Shown: positions 1 to 5,284 of the stretch, piece after piece | How the letters are laid out: every line of letters starts with the position of its first letter | Numbering within the stretch: the first letter of the stretch is position 1 | Position numbers and translations under genes: made by a program | The notes under the pieces: model-generated | What the model saw: only the letters and a program-made list of their open reading frames with translations | What the model was told of the DNA's origin: nothing | Databases searched by the model: none | Source of the DNA: Panacagrimonas sp. | Lineage (GTDB): Bacteria; Pseudomonadota; Gammaproteobacteria; Nevskiales; Nevskiaceae | Length of the DNA stretch: 6,315 nt | NCBI GenBank assembly: GCA_021773655.1 | Contig: JAJFJX010000178.1 | Span: 1 to 6,315 of the forward strand | Direction of reading: 5' to 3'

Positions 1-656
1 TGTGCGCACTGCTGGGCGACTACCTGTCCCGGCACGGGCTGAATACTCAGTCCGTGCATTCTGCCGAGGACGCCATCACCCGCCTTGAATCCGGCGCCTC
101 GCGGCCAGAGGTGCTGGTGCTCGACGTGATGCTGCCGGGGATGGACGGGCTCAGCGCCCTGGGCCGCATCCGCGAATTCGAGTCGCTGCCCATCATCATG
201 CTGTCCGGACGGGGCGAGCCGGTGGACCGCATCATGGGCCTGGAGCGGGGTGCAGACGACTACCTCGCCAAGCCCTGCCTGCCGCGCGAATTGCTGGCAC
301 GCATCCAGGCCCTGCGGCGTCGCTCGCGCGCCGAGGTCGGGCCGGAGGCGCCGGTCGAACGCCGGATCGGCGCACTGTGCCTGCGACCGGCAGAACGCCG
401 CGCCAGCCTCGGCGAGCAGAGGCTCAATCTCACCGGTGCCGAGTTCTCGGTGCTGCTCGAACTGACCCGCTGCAACGGTCAGACCGTGACTCGCGAGCAG
501 CTCACCCAGGTCGCCCTGCACCGGCCGCTGGAGCGCTACGACCGGGCCATCGACGTGCATGTCAGCCGCCTGCGGCAGAAGCTGTCGGCGGCAGGCGCCG
601 ATCTGCGCATCGAGGGCATCCGTGGTGCCGGCTACCAGCTCATCGAAGCGCACTGA
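1..656 (+). CDS. OmpR/PhoB-family response regulator, CpxR-like (5' end outside window)
   Basis: This is the C-terminal ~217 residues of a DNA-binding response regulator. The frame is open from position 3 and runs off the left edge, so the first ~10 residues, including the acidic pair of the receiver active site, are not visible. The receiver domain shows the phospho-acceptor Asp in LDVMLPGMDG (codon 123-125), the conserved Ser in IIMLSGRG, and the conserved Lys in DDYLAKP. After a short linker (RRRSRAEVGPEAP), the second half is a winged-helix effector domain with LTGAEFSVLLEL, the recognition-helix region RAIDVHVSRLRQKL, and the C-terminal wing RGAGYQL. The RGEPVDRIMGLERGADDYL stretch resembles CpxR most. 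By family knowledge, it is phosphorylated by the kinase encoded 6 bp downstream and then binds promoter DNA. One oddity is Cys after the conserved Lys-Pro, where Phe is usual. An internal GTG at 54 is not the start, because receiver homology continues upstream of it. The regulon cannot be told from the sequence. Confidence 0.93.
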   Translation, partial: CALLGDYLSRHGLNTQSVHSAEDAITRLESGASRPEVLVLDVMLPGMDGLSALGRIREFESLPIIMLSGRGEPVDRIMGLERGADDYLAKPCLPRELLARIQALRRRSRAEVGPEAPVERRIGALCLRPAERRASLGEQRLNLTGAEFSVLLELTRCNGQTVTREQLTQVALHRPLERYDRAIDVHVSRLRQKLSAAGADLRIEGIRGAGYQLIEAH

Positions 657-662
657 GCCGGC

Positions 663-1985
663 ATGACGATCTACCGGCGCCTGTTCCTGTGGTTCTGCGC
701 GGTCAACATCGTGACCCTGGCGGCGAGCATCGTGATCGCCTACGCCATCTTCGAGCGGCGCGCCGACCGCGCGCCGGACATTGCACCCCTGGTTGCCCAG
801 GCGCAGCGTCTGCTGGCCACCGGGCAGGAACTGCAGGATCCGAACCGCGACGACCGCCGGCGCTGGTATCTGCTGCGCGACGGTCGGCGGTTCGACGGCA
901 GTCCTGCGCCGCGCATCGTCGCCCGCCATCTGGAGGACCTGCTGGTGGACCACGCCGAGCTGCGGCTGCCGCGCGGACTGTGGATGGTCTCGCAGCGGCT
1001 GGCGCCGCCGCATGACGATACCCACCTGATCCTGTTGCAGGCGCCCCCTCGACCACGCGCCTGGCAGCGCGCCGTGCTGCCGGGCCTGCAGATCCTGCTT
1101 TCGGTGCTGGCCATCGCTGTGGTCGGCTGGGTGGTGGCACGCCACCTGGCCGCACCGCTGGAACGTATCCAGACGGTGGTGCGTCGCGTTGCCGCCGGAC
1201 AGCTCGACAGCCGCGTCGGCGGCGAGCTGGCCACACGCAACGACGAGTACGGGCGCCTGGCCAGGGACTTTGATCGCATGGCCACGCAGATCGAGGCCCT
1301 GGTCGACAGCCGGGACCAGTTGCTGCACGACGTCTCCCACGAGTTGCGGGCGCCACTGTCACGGCTGCGCTTTGCACTGGAACTGGCGCGGGACGACGCA
1401 GCGGGTCCGTCGTTCGAACGCGCTGATCGGGAGATCACGCGCATCGACGCGCTGGTCGGTCAGTTGTTGAGCCTGGCGCGCCTGGAACAACCGCTGAACC
1501 GGCGCGAACTGCAGTCCATCGACCTGCACGAGCTGGCGCAGGACGTCATCGAGGCCGAACGCCCGCTGGCCGGTCAGCGCGGGGTGGGTCTGCAGTTGAT
1601 GCAACCGGCCCATGCGGCCATTGCATCGGGTGAGCGCGAGTCACTGACCCGCGCGCTGGAGAACCTGATCCGCAACGCCGTGCGCCACGCGCCGCCCGAT
1701 TCGTTGGTGGAGGTGCAGGTGCAGGTGCAGGAACAGGTTGAACCGCAGGAGGCGCTGATGTGCGTGCGTGATCGCGGCCCGGGCGTTCCGGCGGAGGATC
1801 TGCCGCGCCTGTTCGAGCCGTTCTTCCGCAGCCGGGCCAGCGCCGGAAATGAAGGACACGGACTGGGACTGGCGATCGTGGCGCGCATCCTGCGGGCGCA
1901 TCGCGGTCACGCCGAAGCCCGCCTGCGGCCGGGCGGCGGCCTGGAAGTCAGCCTGCGCTGGCCACGTCGGCCCCCGGTCATCTGA
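663..1985 (+). CDS. Membrane sensor histidine kinase, CpxA/OmpR-partner type
   Basis: A complete 440-aa transmembrane sensor kinase, partner of the regulator just upstream. Visible order: TM1 about residues 7-30; an Arg-rich periplasmic sensor segment about 31-136 with no recognised fold; TM2 about 137-158; HAMP linker about 159-212; HisKA with the H-box DVSHELRAPL, phospho-acceptor His226; then the ATPase domain with N-box ENLIRNAVRH (Asn334, Asn338), G1 box DRGPGVP (370-376), F-box LFEPFF and G2 box GHGLGLAI. All catalytic boxes look intact, so it should autophosphorylate and pass phosphate to the regulator's Asp. The ATG lies 6 bp after the regulator's stop and is the start that retains TM1; only a weak GAG overlaps that stop as a ribosome site, which suggests translational coupling. 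The H-box and the regulator both resemble CpxA/CpxR, but the periplasmic domain is not diagnostic, so the signal sensed is unknown. An in-frame VQVQVQ micro-repeat sits between the N and G1 boxes. Confidence 0.95.
   Translation: MTIYRRLFLWFCAVNIVTLAASIVIAYAIFERRADRAPDIAPLVAQAQRLLATGQELQDPNRDDRRRWYLLRDGRRFDGSPAPRIVARHLEDLLVDHAELRLPRGLWMVSQRLAPPHDDTHLILLQAPPRPRAWQRAVLPGLQILLSVLAIAVVGWVVARHLAAPLERIQTVVRRVAAGQLDSRVGGELATRNDEYGRLARDFDRMATQIEALVDSRDQLLHDVSHELRAPLSRLRFALELARDDAAGPSFERADREITRIDALVGQLLSLARLEQPLNRRELQSIDLHELAQDVIEAERPLAGQRGVGLQLMQPAHAAIASGERESLTRALENLIRNAVRHAPPDSLVEVQVQVQEQVEPQEALMCVRDRGPGVPAEDLPRLFEPFFRSRASAGNEGHGLGLAIVARILRAHRGHAEARLRPGGGLEVSLRWPRRPPVI
1713..1730 (+). repeat. Three tandem GTGCAG hexamers inside the kinase gene
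   Basis: Three perfect head-to-tail copies of gtgcag, followed by a degenerate fourth (gaacag), encode Val-Gln repeats in the ATPase domain between the N-box and the G1 box. The unit is a multiple of three, so gain or loss of a copy would keep the frame and change a beta-strand or loop by two residues. Confidence 0.8.
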
Positions 1986-1993
1986 GGCGCCAT

Positions 1994-2008
1994 GGGGCGC
2001 GGCGCCCC
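1994..2008. terminator. Possible bidirectional terminator hairpin between convergent genes
   Basis: The 35-bp gap between the kinase stop and the fliD stop contains the perfect dyad ggggcgc-g-gcgcccc, realistically a 6-bp stem with a 3-nt loop. A competing pairing uses ggcgcc at 1986-1991 with ggcgcc at 2001-2006. The position between two convergent stops suits a shared terminator. There is no T-run on either strand, so an intrinsic terminator is doubtful; it could be a 3'-end stabiliser or serve Rho-dependent ends. Confidence 0.35.
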
Positions 2009-2020
2009 CGTTCCGGGCAC

Positions 2021-3370
2021 TCAGGTCCGCGACGCCCCCGGCAGGTTGGCCAGTTGCTGGGCCAGATAGTTGCTGGTGGTCTGCATCTGCCCGACCAGTG
2101 CATCGAGGGCCACGAACTGGCGACGGTAGCGCGCTTCCACCGCAGCCATGCGCCGGTCCAGCGCCTCGGTCTGATCGCCGATGGATTCAAGCCGTTGGCG
2201 CAGACGCTCGGTCTGCGCACCCAGTCTGCCGTCACTGCCGAGGAAGCGGTCCAGCACCGTCGACATCCGCGCGGCCATGCCATCGCTTGCGCTGAACATC
2301 GCGCGCACGCCATCCGGGTCCTGCGCCAGCGCACCGCTCAGCGCAGTGCTGTCGACCGTCAGCGTGCCGTCGCTGCTGGTGGTGATGCCCAGTTGCGCCA
2401 GCAGATTGACCTCGCCACCGCCGTGGGCCCCGCCCATGACACTGCGAAGCTGCTGCATGGCGGTGCGAACCGCGACATCGCCCATCAGCGGCCCGCCGGT
2501 CTGGCTGGCGGGGTCGTAGCCGGCCTGCCGCTTGACCACGCCGACCACCGCGTTGTAGTTGCGGACCAGGAGCTGGATCGCCTCGGCAGCGGCAGCGTGA
2601 TCGGCGCGGATGTCCAGGTCCACCACGGTGCCGGGTTCGGCTGCAAGCAGGTTCAGGGTCACGCCGTCGAGCGCCCCTGTAATGGTGTTGTCGCCATCGG
2701 TGTGCATGAATCCGTCGATCCGCACCCTCGCGTCGGTCGCCGGGTGGGTGTCGACGAAGTTCAGCAGATCCCCGCCCCCGTCGGCGGTCGAGGCCAGGCT
2801 CAGACTCTGCGCGGTGCCGGTCTGGCCCGAAGTCAGCAGCAGACGCGTCCCGCCGTCCTCGGTGAGCAGGCTGGCGCGCACGCCGGGATTGTCGGAGGCC
2901 GCATTGATCCGGTCACGCAGTTCGGCCAGCGTGTTGGCACCATCGACCAGTTGCACCTGAAAGCTCTGTGCCCCCATGCCGACGGTGACACTGCCGTTGC
3001 CGACCACGCTATCGGCACCGCCGGCGTAGGCCTGGCTGGCCATCTTGTGGGCGCTGGCACGGCTCAGCACCTCGACCTCGTAGCGCCCGGCGACGGCGCC
3101 CGAAGCGGTGGCGGCAGTGAACAGACCCTCGCGGGACAGCGTGGCGCCGAGTCGACCGACTGCGCTGCCGCTGCCGGCCAATGCCTCGACCGCCGACTGC
3201 AGTTGGCTCAGGCCGGCGGTGAACGTCCCCAGCGCCGACAGGTTGACGTTGATGCGGCTCTGCGTGGCCTGCAGGCGATTGGCCTGCGGGCTGCGCTCGG
3301 CGCTGACCAGCTGCGCAACCAGACTGTTGACGTCGAGCCCGGAACCGATTCCGGAGGAGGACAGTGGCAT
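2021..3370 (-). CDS. fliD: Flagellar filament cap protein FliD (hook-associated protein 2)
   Basis: FliD is exported through the flagellum and forms the cap under which flagellin subunits fold and insert. The 449-aa length is normal for the family. The N-terminal signature SGIGSGLDVNSLVAQLV (residues 6-22) is typical of the FliD N-terminal domain and is followed by a helical segment to about 70. A Flagellin_IN-like stretch lies at about 127-185 (FQVQLVDGANTLAELRDRIN, then RLLLTSGQTG). The C-terminal FliD domain begins around 260 (LVRNYNAVVGVV) and ends in a heptad-rich helix at about 385-445 (ALDALVGQMQTTSNYLAQQL), the part known to contact hook-associated proteins. The ATG is supported by GGAG 7 nt upstream. 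It starts 22 nt after the flaG stop, so the two are probably cotranscribed. The gene converges on the histidine kinase, and no fliS follows. The opposite strand is open over the whole gene in the codon-aligned frame, which reflects avoidance of TTA, CTA and TCA codons at high GC rather than a second gene. Confidence 0.96.
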   Translation of the reverse strand: MPLSSSGIGSGLDVNSLVAQLVSAERSPQANRLQATQSRINVNLSALGTFTAGLSQLQSAVEALAGSGSAVGRLGATLSREGLFTAATASGAVAGRYEVEVLSRASAHKMASQAYAGGADSVVGNGSVTVGMGAQSFQVQLVDGANTLAELRDRINAASDNPGVRASLLTEDGGTRLLLTSGQTGTAQSLSLASTADGGGDLLNFVDTHPATDARVRIDGFMHTDGDNTITGALDGVTLNLLAAEPGTVVDLDIRADHAAAAEAIQLLVRNYNAVVGVVKRQAGYDPASQTGGPLMGDVAVRTAMQQLRSVMGGAHGGGEVNLLAQLGITTSSDGTLTVDSTALSGALAQDPDGVRAMFSASDGMAARMSTVLDRFLGSDGRLGAQTERLRQRLESIGDQTEALDRRMAAVEARYRRQFVALDALVGQMQTTSNYLAQQLANLPGASRT

Positions 3371-3392
3371 GGGATGACTCCAGTGGCCCGCT

Positions 3393-3779
3393 TCAGGCGC
3401 GGACCTCGATCAGGTGGGGACGCTCGCGGGCCAGCGACCTGGCGATGCGCAGGGCTTCCTCGCTCGGCATCTGCCGCAGCACGGTGCCGTCGCGACGGTC
3501 GACCAGGCTGACGATCAGGCGCCCGGAGTCCTCGTCGACGCGAAAGTCCAGCGCCGCGCCCTGGCTGCTGGCGCGTTCGATGATCGCGTCCAGGGCTCGC
3601 GCCAGGCTGTCTGCCGCCGCCTCGGACTGCGACGATGGTTCGGAGGTCGCCGGCGGTGCCGCGACCGGCGCCGCGCCGGAAAACGTTCCGGACGCATTGC
3701 TGCGGCTGGCAAACGCCGAAAGGCCGTCCCCGTTGCGGGGGACCGCCGGATGCACGATGTTGGAAACTTCGGTGGCCAT
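3393..3779 (-). CDS. flaG: FlaG family protein, flagellar filament accessory factor
   Basis: A small 128-aa FlaG protein. Residues 1-55 are low-complexity, rich in Ala, Ser and Pro, and look disordered. A short helix follows at about 56-72, and then the conserved FlaG core LDFRVDEDSGRLIVSLVD (78-94) and RDGTVLRQMPSEEALRIA (96-113). The DED-SGR and R-Q-hydrophobic-P-SEE pattern is the hallmark of the family. FlaG is linked in several bacteria to control of filament length, but its biochemical role is unsettled. The start is supported by GGGAGG 5 nt upstream of the ATG. It sits between fliC and fliD, the arrangement seen in Pseudomonas-type flagellar clusters, and probably shares a transcript with fliD. 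No promoter of its own was seen in the 83-bp gap behind fliC, so expression may depend on read-through past the hairpins there. Confidence 0.92.
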   Translation of the reverse strand: MATEVSNIVHPAVPRNGDGLSAFASRSNASGTFSGAAPVAAPPATSEPSSQSEAAADSLARALDAIIERASSQGAALDFRVDEDSGRLIVSLVDRRDGTVLRQMPSEEALRIARSLARERPHLIEVRA

Positions 3780-3803
3780 GACTGCCTCCCGACCGGATCA
3801 GGG

Positions 3804-3838
3804 CGCCGCGGCCGGGAGCAGGGCTTCCGGCCGCGGCG
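3804..3838 (-). terminator. Strong GC-rich hairpin between fliC and flaG
   Basis: The perfect 12-bp inverted repeat cgccgcggccgg / ccggccgcggcg (3804-3815 with 3827-3838) extends inward by a G-T, A-T and G-C step to about 15 bp with a 5-nt loop. It is the strongest dyad in the window and lies 14 nt upstream of the flaG ribosome site on the transcribed strand. No T-run follows, so it is not a textbook intrinsic terminator. A role as partial terminator, attenuator or 3' stabiliser of abundant fliC mRNA is inferred. Confidence 0.55.
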
Positions 3839-3862
3839 GGTTGACGCGCGGGTGAACCCGCC
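3835..3862 (-). repeat. Second dyad abutting the fliC stop, overlapping the main hairpin
   Basis: An 8-bp perfect inverted repeat ggcgggtt / aacccgcc (3835-3842 with 3855-3862) begins on the base after the fliC TAA. Its distal arm shares 3835-3838 with the stem of the stronger hairpin, so both cannot form fully at once. A smaller option, gcggg-tgaa-cccgc (3848-3861), could form alongside the stronger hairpin. Confidence 0.55.
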
Positions 3863-5011
3863 TTAGCCGCGCAGCAGGCTCAGCACGTTCTGCGGCACCG
3901 CGTTGGCCTGCGCCAGCATCGCGGTTCCGGCCTGCTGCAGGATCTGCGCGCGGGTCAGGTTGGCGGTTTCCTTGGCGAAATCGGCGTCCTGGATGCGTCC
4001 GCGAGAGGCGCTCAGGTTCTCCGACGTCGCGGTGAGGCTGGCGACCACCGAAGTGAAGCGGTTCTGCAGCGCACCGAGGTTGCCGCGCGCGGTGTTGACC
4101 TGAGTCAGCGCGCTGTCCATCTGCTGGATCGCGAGCTGCGCACCGGTGTAGCTGGACACCGACAGCGTGGTGATTCCGGTGGTGGTCGACGCCGTGGCCG
4201 CGGTGGCGTTGGTCAGGCCGCCGATGGTGGCATCGTTGAGGGTGCCGGTGACCGCGATGTTGCCGCTGCCGGTGAGGATGATCTCGTTGGTCGAGGCGTT
4301 GTAGGTCGCGCCGACGCCCGAGGCGGTGGACACCGTGTTGATGGCATTGACCAACTGGCCTGCACGCTCCAGAGCCGAACCCGCCGCGCCGATGGCACCG
4401 ATGTCGACACCGTTGACCTCGATGCCGCCGGCGGCGATGGACGTACCCGGAGCGGTGATGGCAGAGACCGCAACCGAGGTCTGCGACTGCGTCACCGAAC
4501 CCAGCGCCGCGATGTTGACATCCGCAATCGAGGCCACCGAGATGGTCTCGCCGGCGTTGGCGCCGACCTGGAACACCGCGCCGCTGAAGCTGCCGTCCAG
4601 CAGTGCCACACCGTTGAACTTGGTCTGGTTGGCGACGCGGTCGATTTCCTGCAGCGCCTGCCCGACTTCGAGCTGCAGGGCATCGCGGTCGGACTGCGAG
4701 TTGGTGGCGTTGGACGCCTGCACCGCCAGTTCACGTACGCGCTGAAGGTTGTTGGTGACCTCCACCAGCGCGCCCTCGGCGGTCTGCGCCAGCGAGATGC
4801 CGTCGTTGGCATTGCGCGACGCCTGATCGAGGCCGCGAATCTGCGAGGTGAAGCGCTCGGTGATGGCCATGCCGGCGGCGTCATCCTTGGCGCTGTTGAT
4901 GCGCATGCCGGAAGACAGACGCTGCAGGGACACCGCGAGCGAACCCTGCGACATGTTGAGGTTGCGCTGCGCGTTCAGCGACATCACGTTGGTGTTGATG
5001 GTTTGAGCCAT
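3863..5011 (-). CDS. fliC: Flagellin, filament structural subunit
   Basis: A 382-aa flagellin that polymerises into the flagellar filament after export. The N-terminal D0/D1 region (about 1-165) is highly conserved: MAQTINTNVMSLNAQRNLN, the SGMRINSAKDDAAGMAI stretch, RNANDGISLAQTAEGAL, and LQRVRELAVQASNATNS. A short variable domain (about 165-285) contains one Flagellin_IN-like unit (about 195-250, GIEVNGVDIG onward) and an Ala/Thr/Ser-rich stretch at 267-288. The C-terminal D1/D0 (about 288-382) has LQNRFTSVVASLTATSENLSASRGRI in family form and ends QNVLSLLRG. There is no Cys. The ATG is set by AGGAG 7 nt upstream and the invariant N-terminus. A sigma-28-like promoter lies about 90 bp upstream, consistent with late flagellar expression. 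The protein style is closest to Xanthomonas/Lysobacter flagellins from memory. Both recognition regions for host flagellin receptors are preserved: residues 30-51 (flg22-equivalent) and 90-97 (QRVRELAV). Confidence 0.97.
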   Translation of the reverse strand: MAQTINTNVMSLNAQRNLNMSQGSLAVSLQRLSSGMRINSAKDDAAGMAITERFTSQIRGLDQASRNANDGISLAQTAEGALVEVTNNLQRVRELAVQASNATNSQSDRDALQLEVGQALQEIDRVANQTKFNGVALLDGSFSGAVFQVGANAGETISVASIADVNIAALGSVTQSQTSVAVSAITAPGTSIAAGGIEVNGVDIGAIGAAGSALERAGQLVNAINTVSTASGVGATYNASTNEIILTGSGNIAVTGTLNDATIGGLTNATAATASTTTGITTLSVSSYTGAQLAIQQMDSALTQVNTARGNLGALQNRFTSVVASLTATSENLSASRGRIQDADFAKETANLTRAQILQQAGTAMLAQANAVPQNVLSLLRG

Positions 5012-5097
5012 GGTGTTGCTCCTGATGGTGAGTGAGGCCGCCCTGTCGATGCCTCGGTTGGGCCGTTGCTTCGGCGCGAGTGGGTGTGCCGTTGCTG
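5012..5097 (-). promoter_or_regulatory. Predicted fliC 5' leader with ribosome binding site
   Basis: If transcription starts about 7 nt after the sigma-28 -10 element, fliC has a leader of about 85 nt. It ends in AGGAG (complement of 5019-5023), 7 nt before the ATG. It carries AGCAAC three times, twice extended to AGCAACGGC, with the last copy overlapping the ribosome site. Only one GGA is present, so multi-site CsrA control is not suggested. Confidence 0.55.
5062..5096 (-). repeat. Direct repeat AGCAACGGC in the fliC leader
   Basis: Two identical 9-nt copies, read on the transcribed strand, lie at 5088-5096 and 5062-5070, 26 nt apart. A 6-nt partial copy (AGCAAC) lies at 5015-5020 beside the ribosome site. 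The first copy begins close to the predicted transcription start. Short repeats can arise by chance; function is unknown. Confidence 0.5.
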
Positions 5098-5103
5098 GTA
5101 CTT

Positions 5104-5130
5104 GTTTCGGCCTGCCCGCGCCTTTCTTGA
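5104..5130 (-). promoter_or_regulatory. Sigma-28 (FliA) type promoter for fliC
   Basis: On the transcribed strand the sequence reads TCAAGAAA, 11 nt, then GCCGAAAC. The enterobacterial FliA consensus is TAAAGTTT-N11-GCCGATAA, so spacing is exact, the -35 core TAAAG matches at 4 of 5 and the -10 at 6 of 8, including the full GCCGA. It lies 92 bp upstream of the flagellin ATG, the expected class of promoter for this gene. The start would fall near 5096-5098. Confidence 0.82.
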
Positions 5131-5142
5131 GGGGCGGGATCG

Positions 5143-5220
5143 AAAAAGGATGACCGGAGGCCGGCGGTGGATGAGCGGAGGCGTCGTTGCCACGCGCGCA
5201 GCGACGCGATGGCGGTCATC
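5143..5220 (-). terminator. Nested dyads ending in a T5 run, between flgL and the fliC promoter
   Basis: On the transcribed strand GATGACCG (complement of 5213-5220) pairs with CGGTCATC (complement of 5149-5156), then comes C and TTTTT (complement of 5143-5147). Between the arms lies a second hairpin, 5181-5190 with 5198-5207, of 10 bp with one T/G mismatch and a 7-nt loop. A small CCGG-CCT-CCGG stem also precedes the T-run. The T-run ends 12 bp before the fliC -35, a sensible place to end flgL transcription. The long spacing of the outer arms makes this less than canonical; the arms could instead be protein half-sites. Confidence 0.4.
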
Positions 5221-5251
5221 TATCTGCGCGTGCGCGGCGTGGGGCTCCATC

Positions 5252-5273
5252 AAAAGGCTCGGCGGTCGCGCCT
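5252..5273 (-). terminator. Weak intrinsic terminator candidate just after flgL
   Basis: Twelve bases after the flgL stop, the transcribed strand reads AGGC-GCGACCGCCGA-GCCT followed by TTT, with two further inner C-G pairs possible across a G/A mismatch. A second small dyad (cctgcg 5271-5276 with cgcagg 5289-5294) straddles the flgL stop. The stem is short, so this is an alternative or addition to the T5-associated structure downstream. Confidence 0.35.
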
Positions 5274-5284
5274 GCGGTGAACGC

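Noticed and set aside
377..1015. A 212-codon + strand frame spanning the regulator-kinase junction
   Set aside because: Ala/Arg/Pro-rich, no domain, and overlaps two well-supported genes in another frame.
703..1444. Two minus-strand open frames (224 and 234 codons) opposite the kinase gene
   Set aside because: Arg/Ser/Pro-rich translations without domains, lying under a kinase gene with all motifs intact; typical high-GC shadows.
1768..2295. A 175-codon + strand frame running from the kinase 3' end into the fliD region, a possible kinase extension or extra gene
   Set aside because: It is out of frame with the kinase, whose G2 box and C-terminal strand are complete before its stop; composition is shadow-like.
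2054..3511. A 485-codon open frame on the + strand opposite fliD, longer than fliD itself
   Set aside because: It is codon-aligned with fliD on the other strand, so its stops would need TTA, CTA or TCA codons in fliD, which are rare at this GC content. The protein shows no recognisable domain, while fliD is unmistakable.
4326..4745. A 139-codon + strand frame opposite fliC
   Set aside because: No recognisable features and wholly inside the flagellin gene.
5012..5097. CsrA control of the fliC leader
   Set aside because: Only one GGA, in the ribosome site, was found; well-supported CsrA targets usually carry several.
4881..5253. Small minus-strand frames (89 and 112 codons) in the fliC upstream region
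   Set aside because: They overlap the sigma-28 promoter and the flagellin start in other frames, have no domain and no convincing ribosome site.
5012..5284. A sigma-54 (RpoN) promoter for fliC
   Set aside because: By eye no GG-N10-GC pair with TGGC/TTGC context was found on the fliC strand; the best GGCAC and TGGCA occurrences lack the downstream GC at the right spacing.
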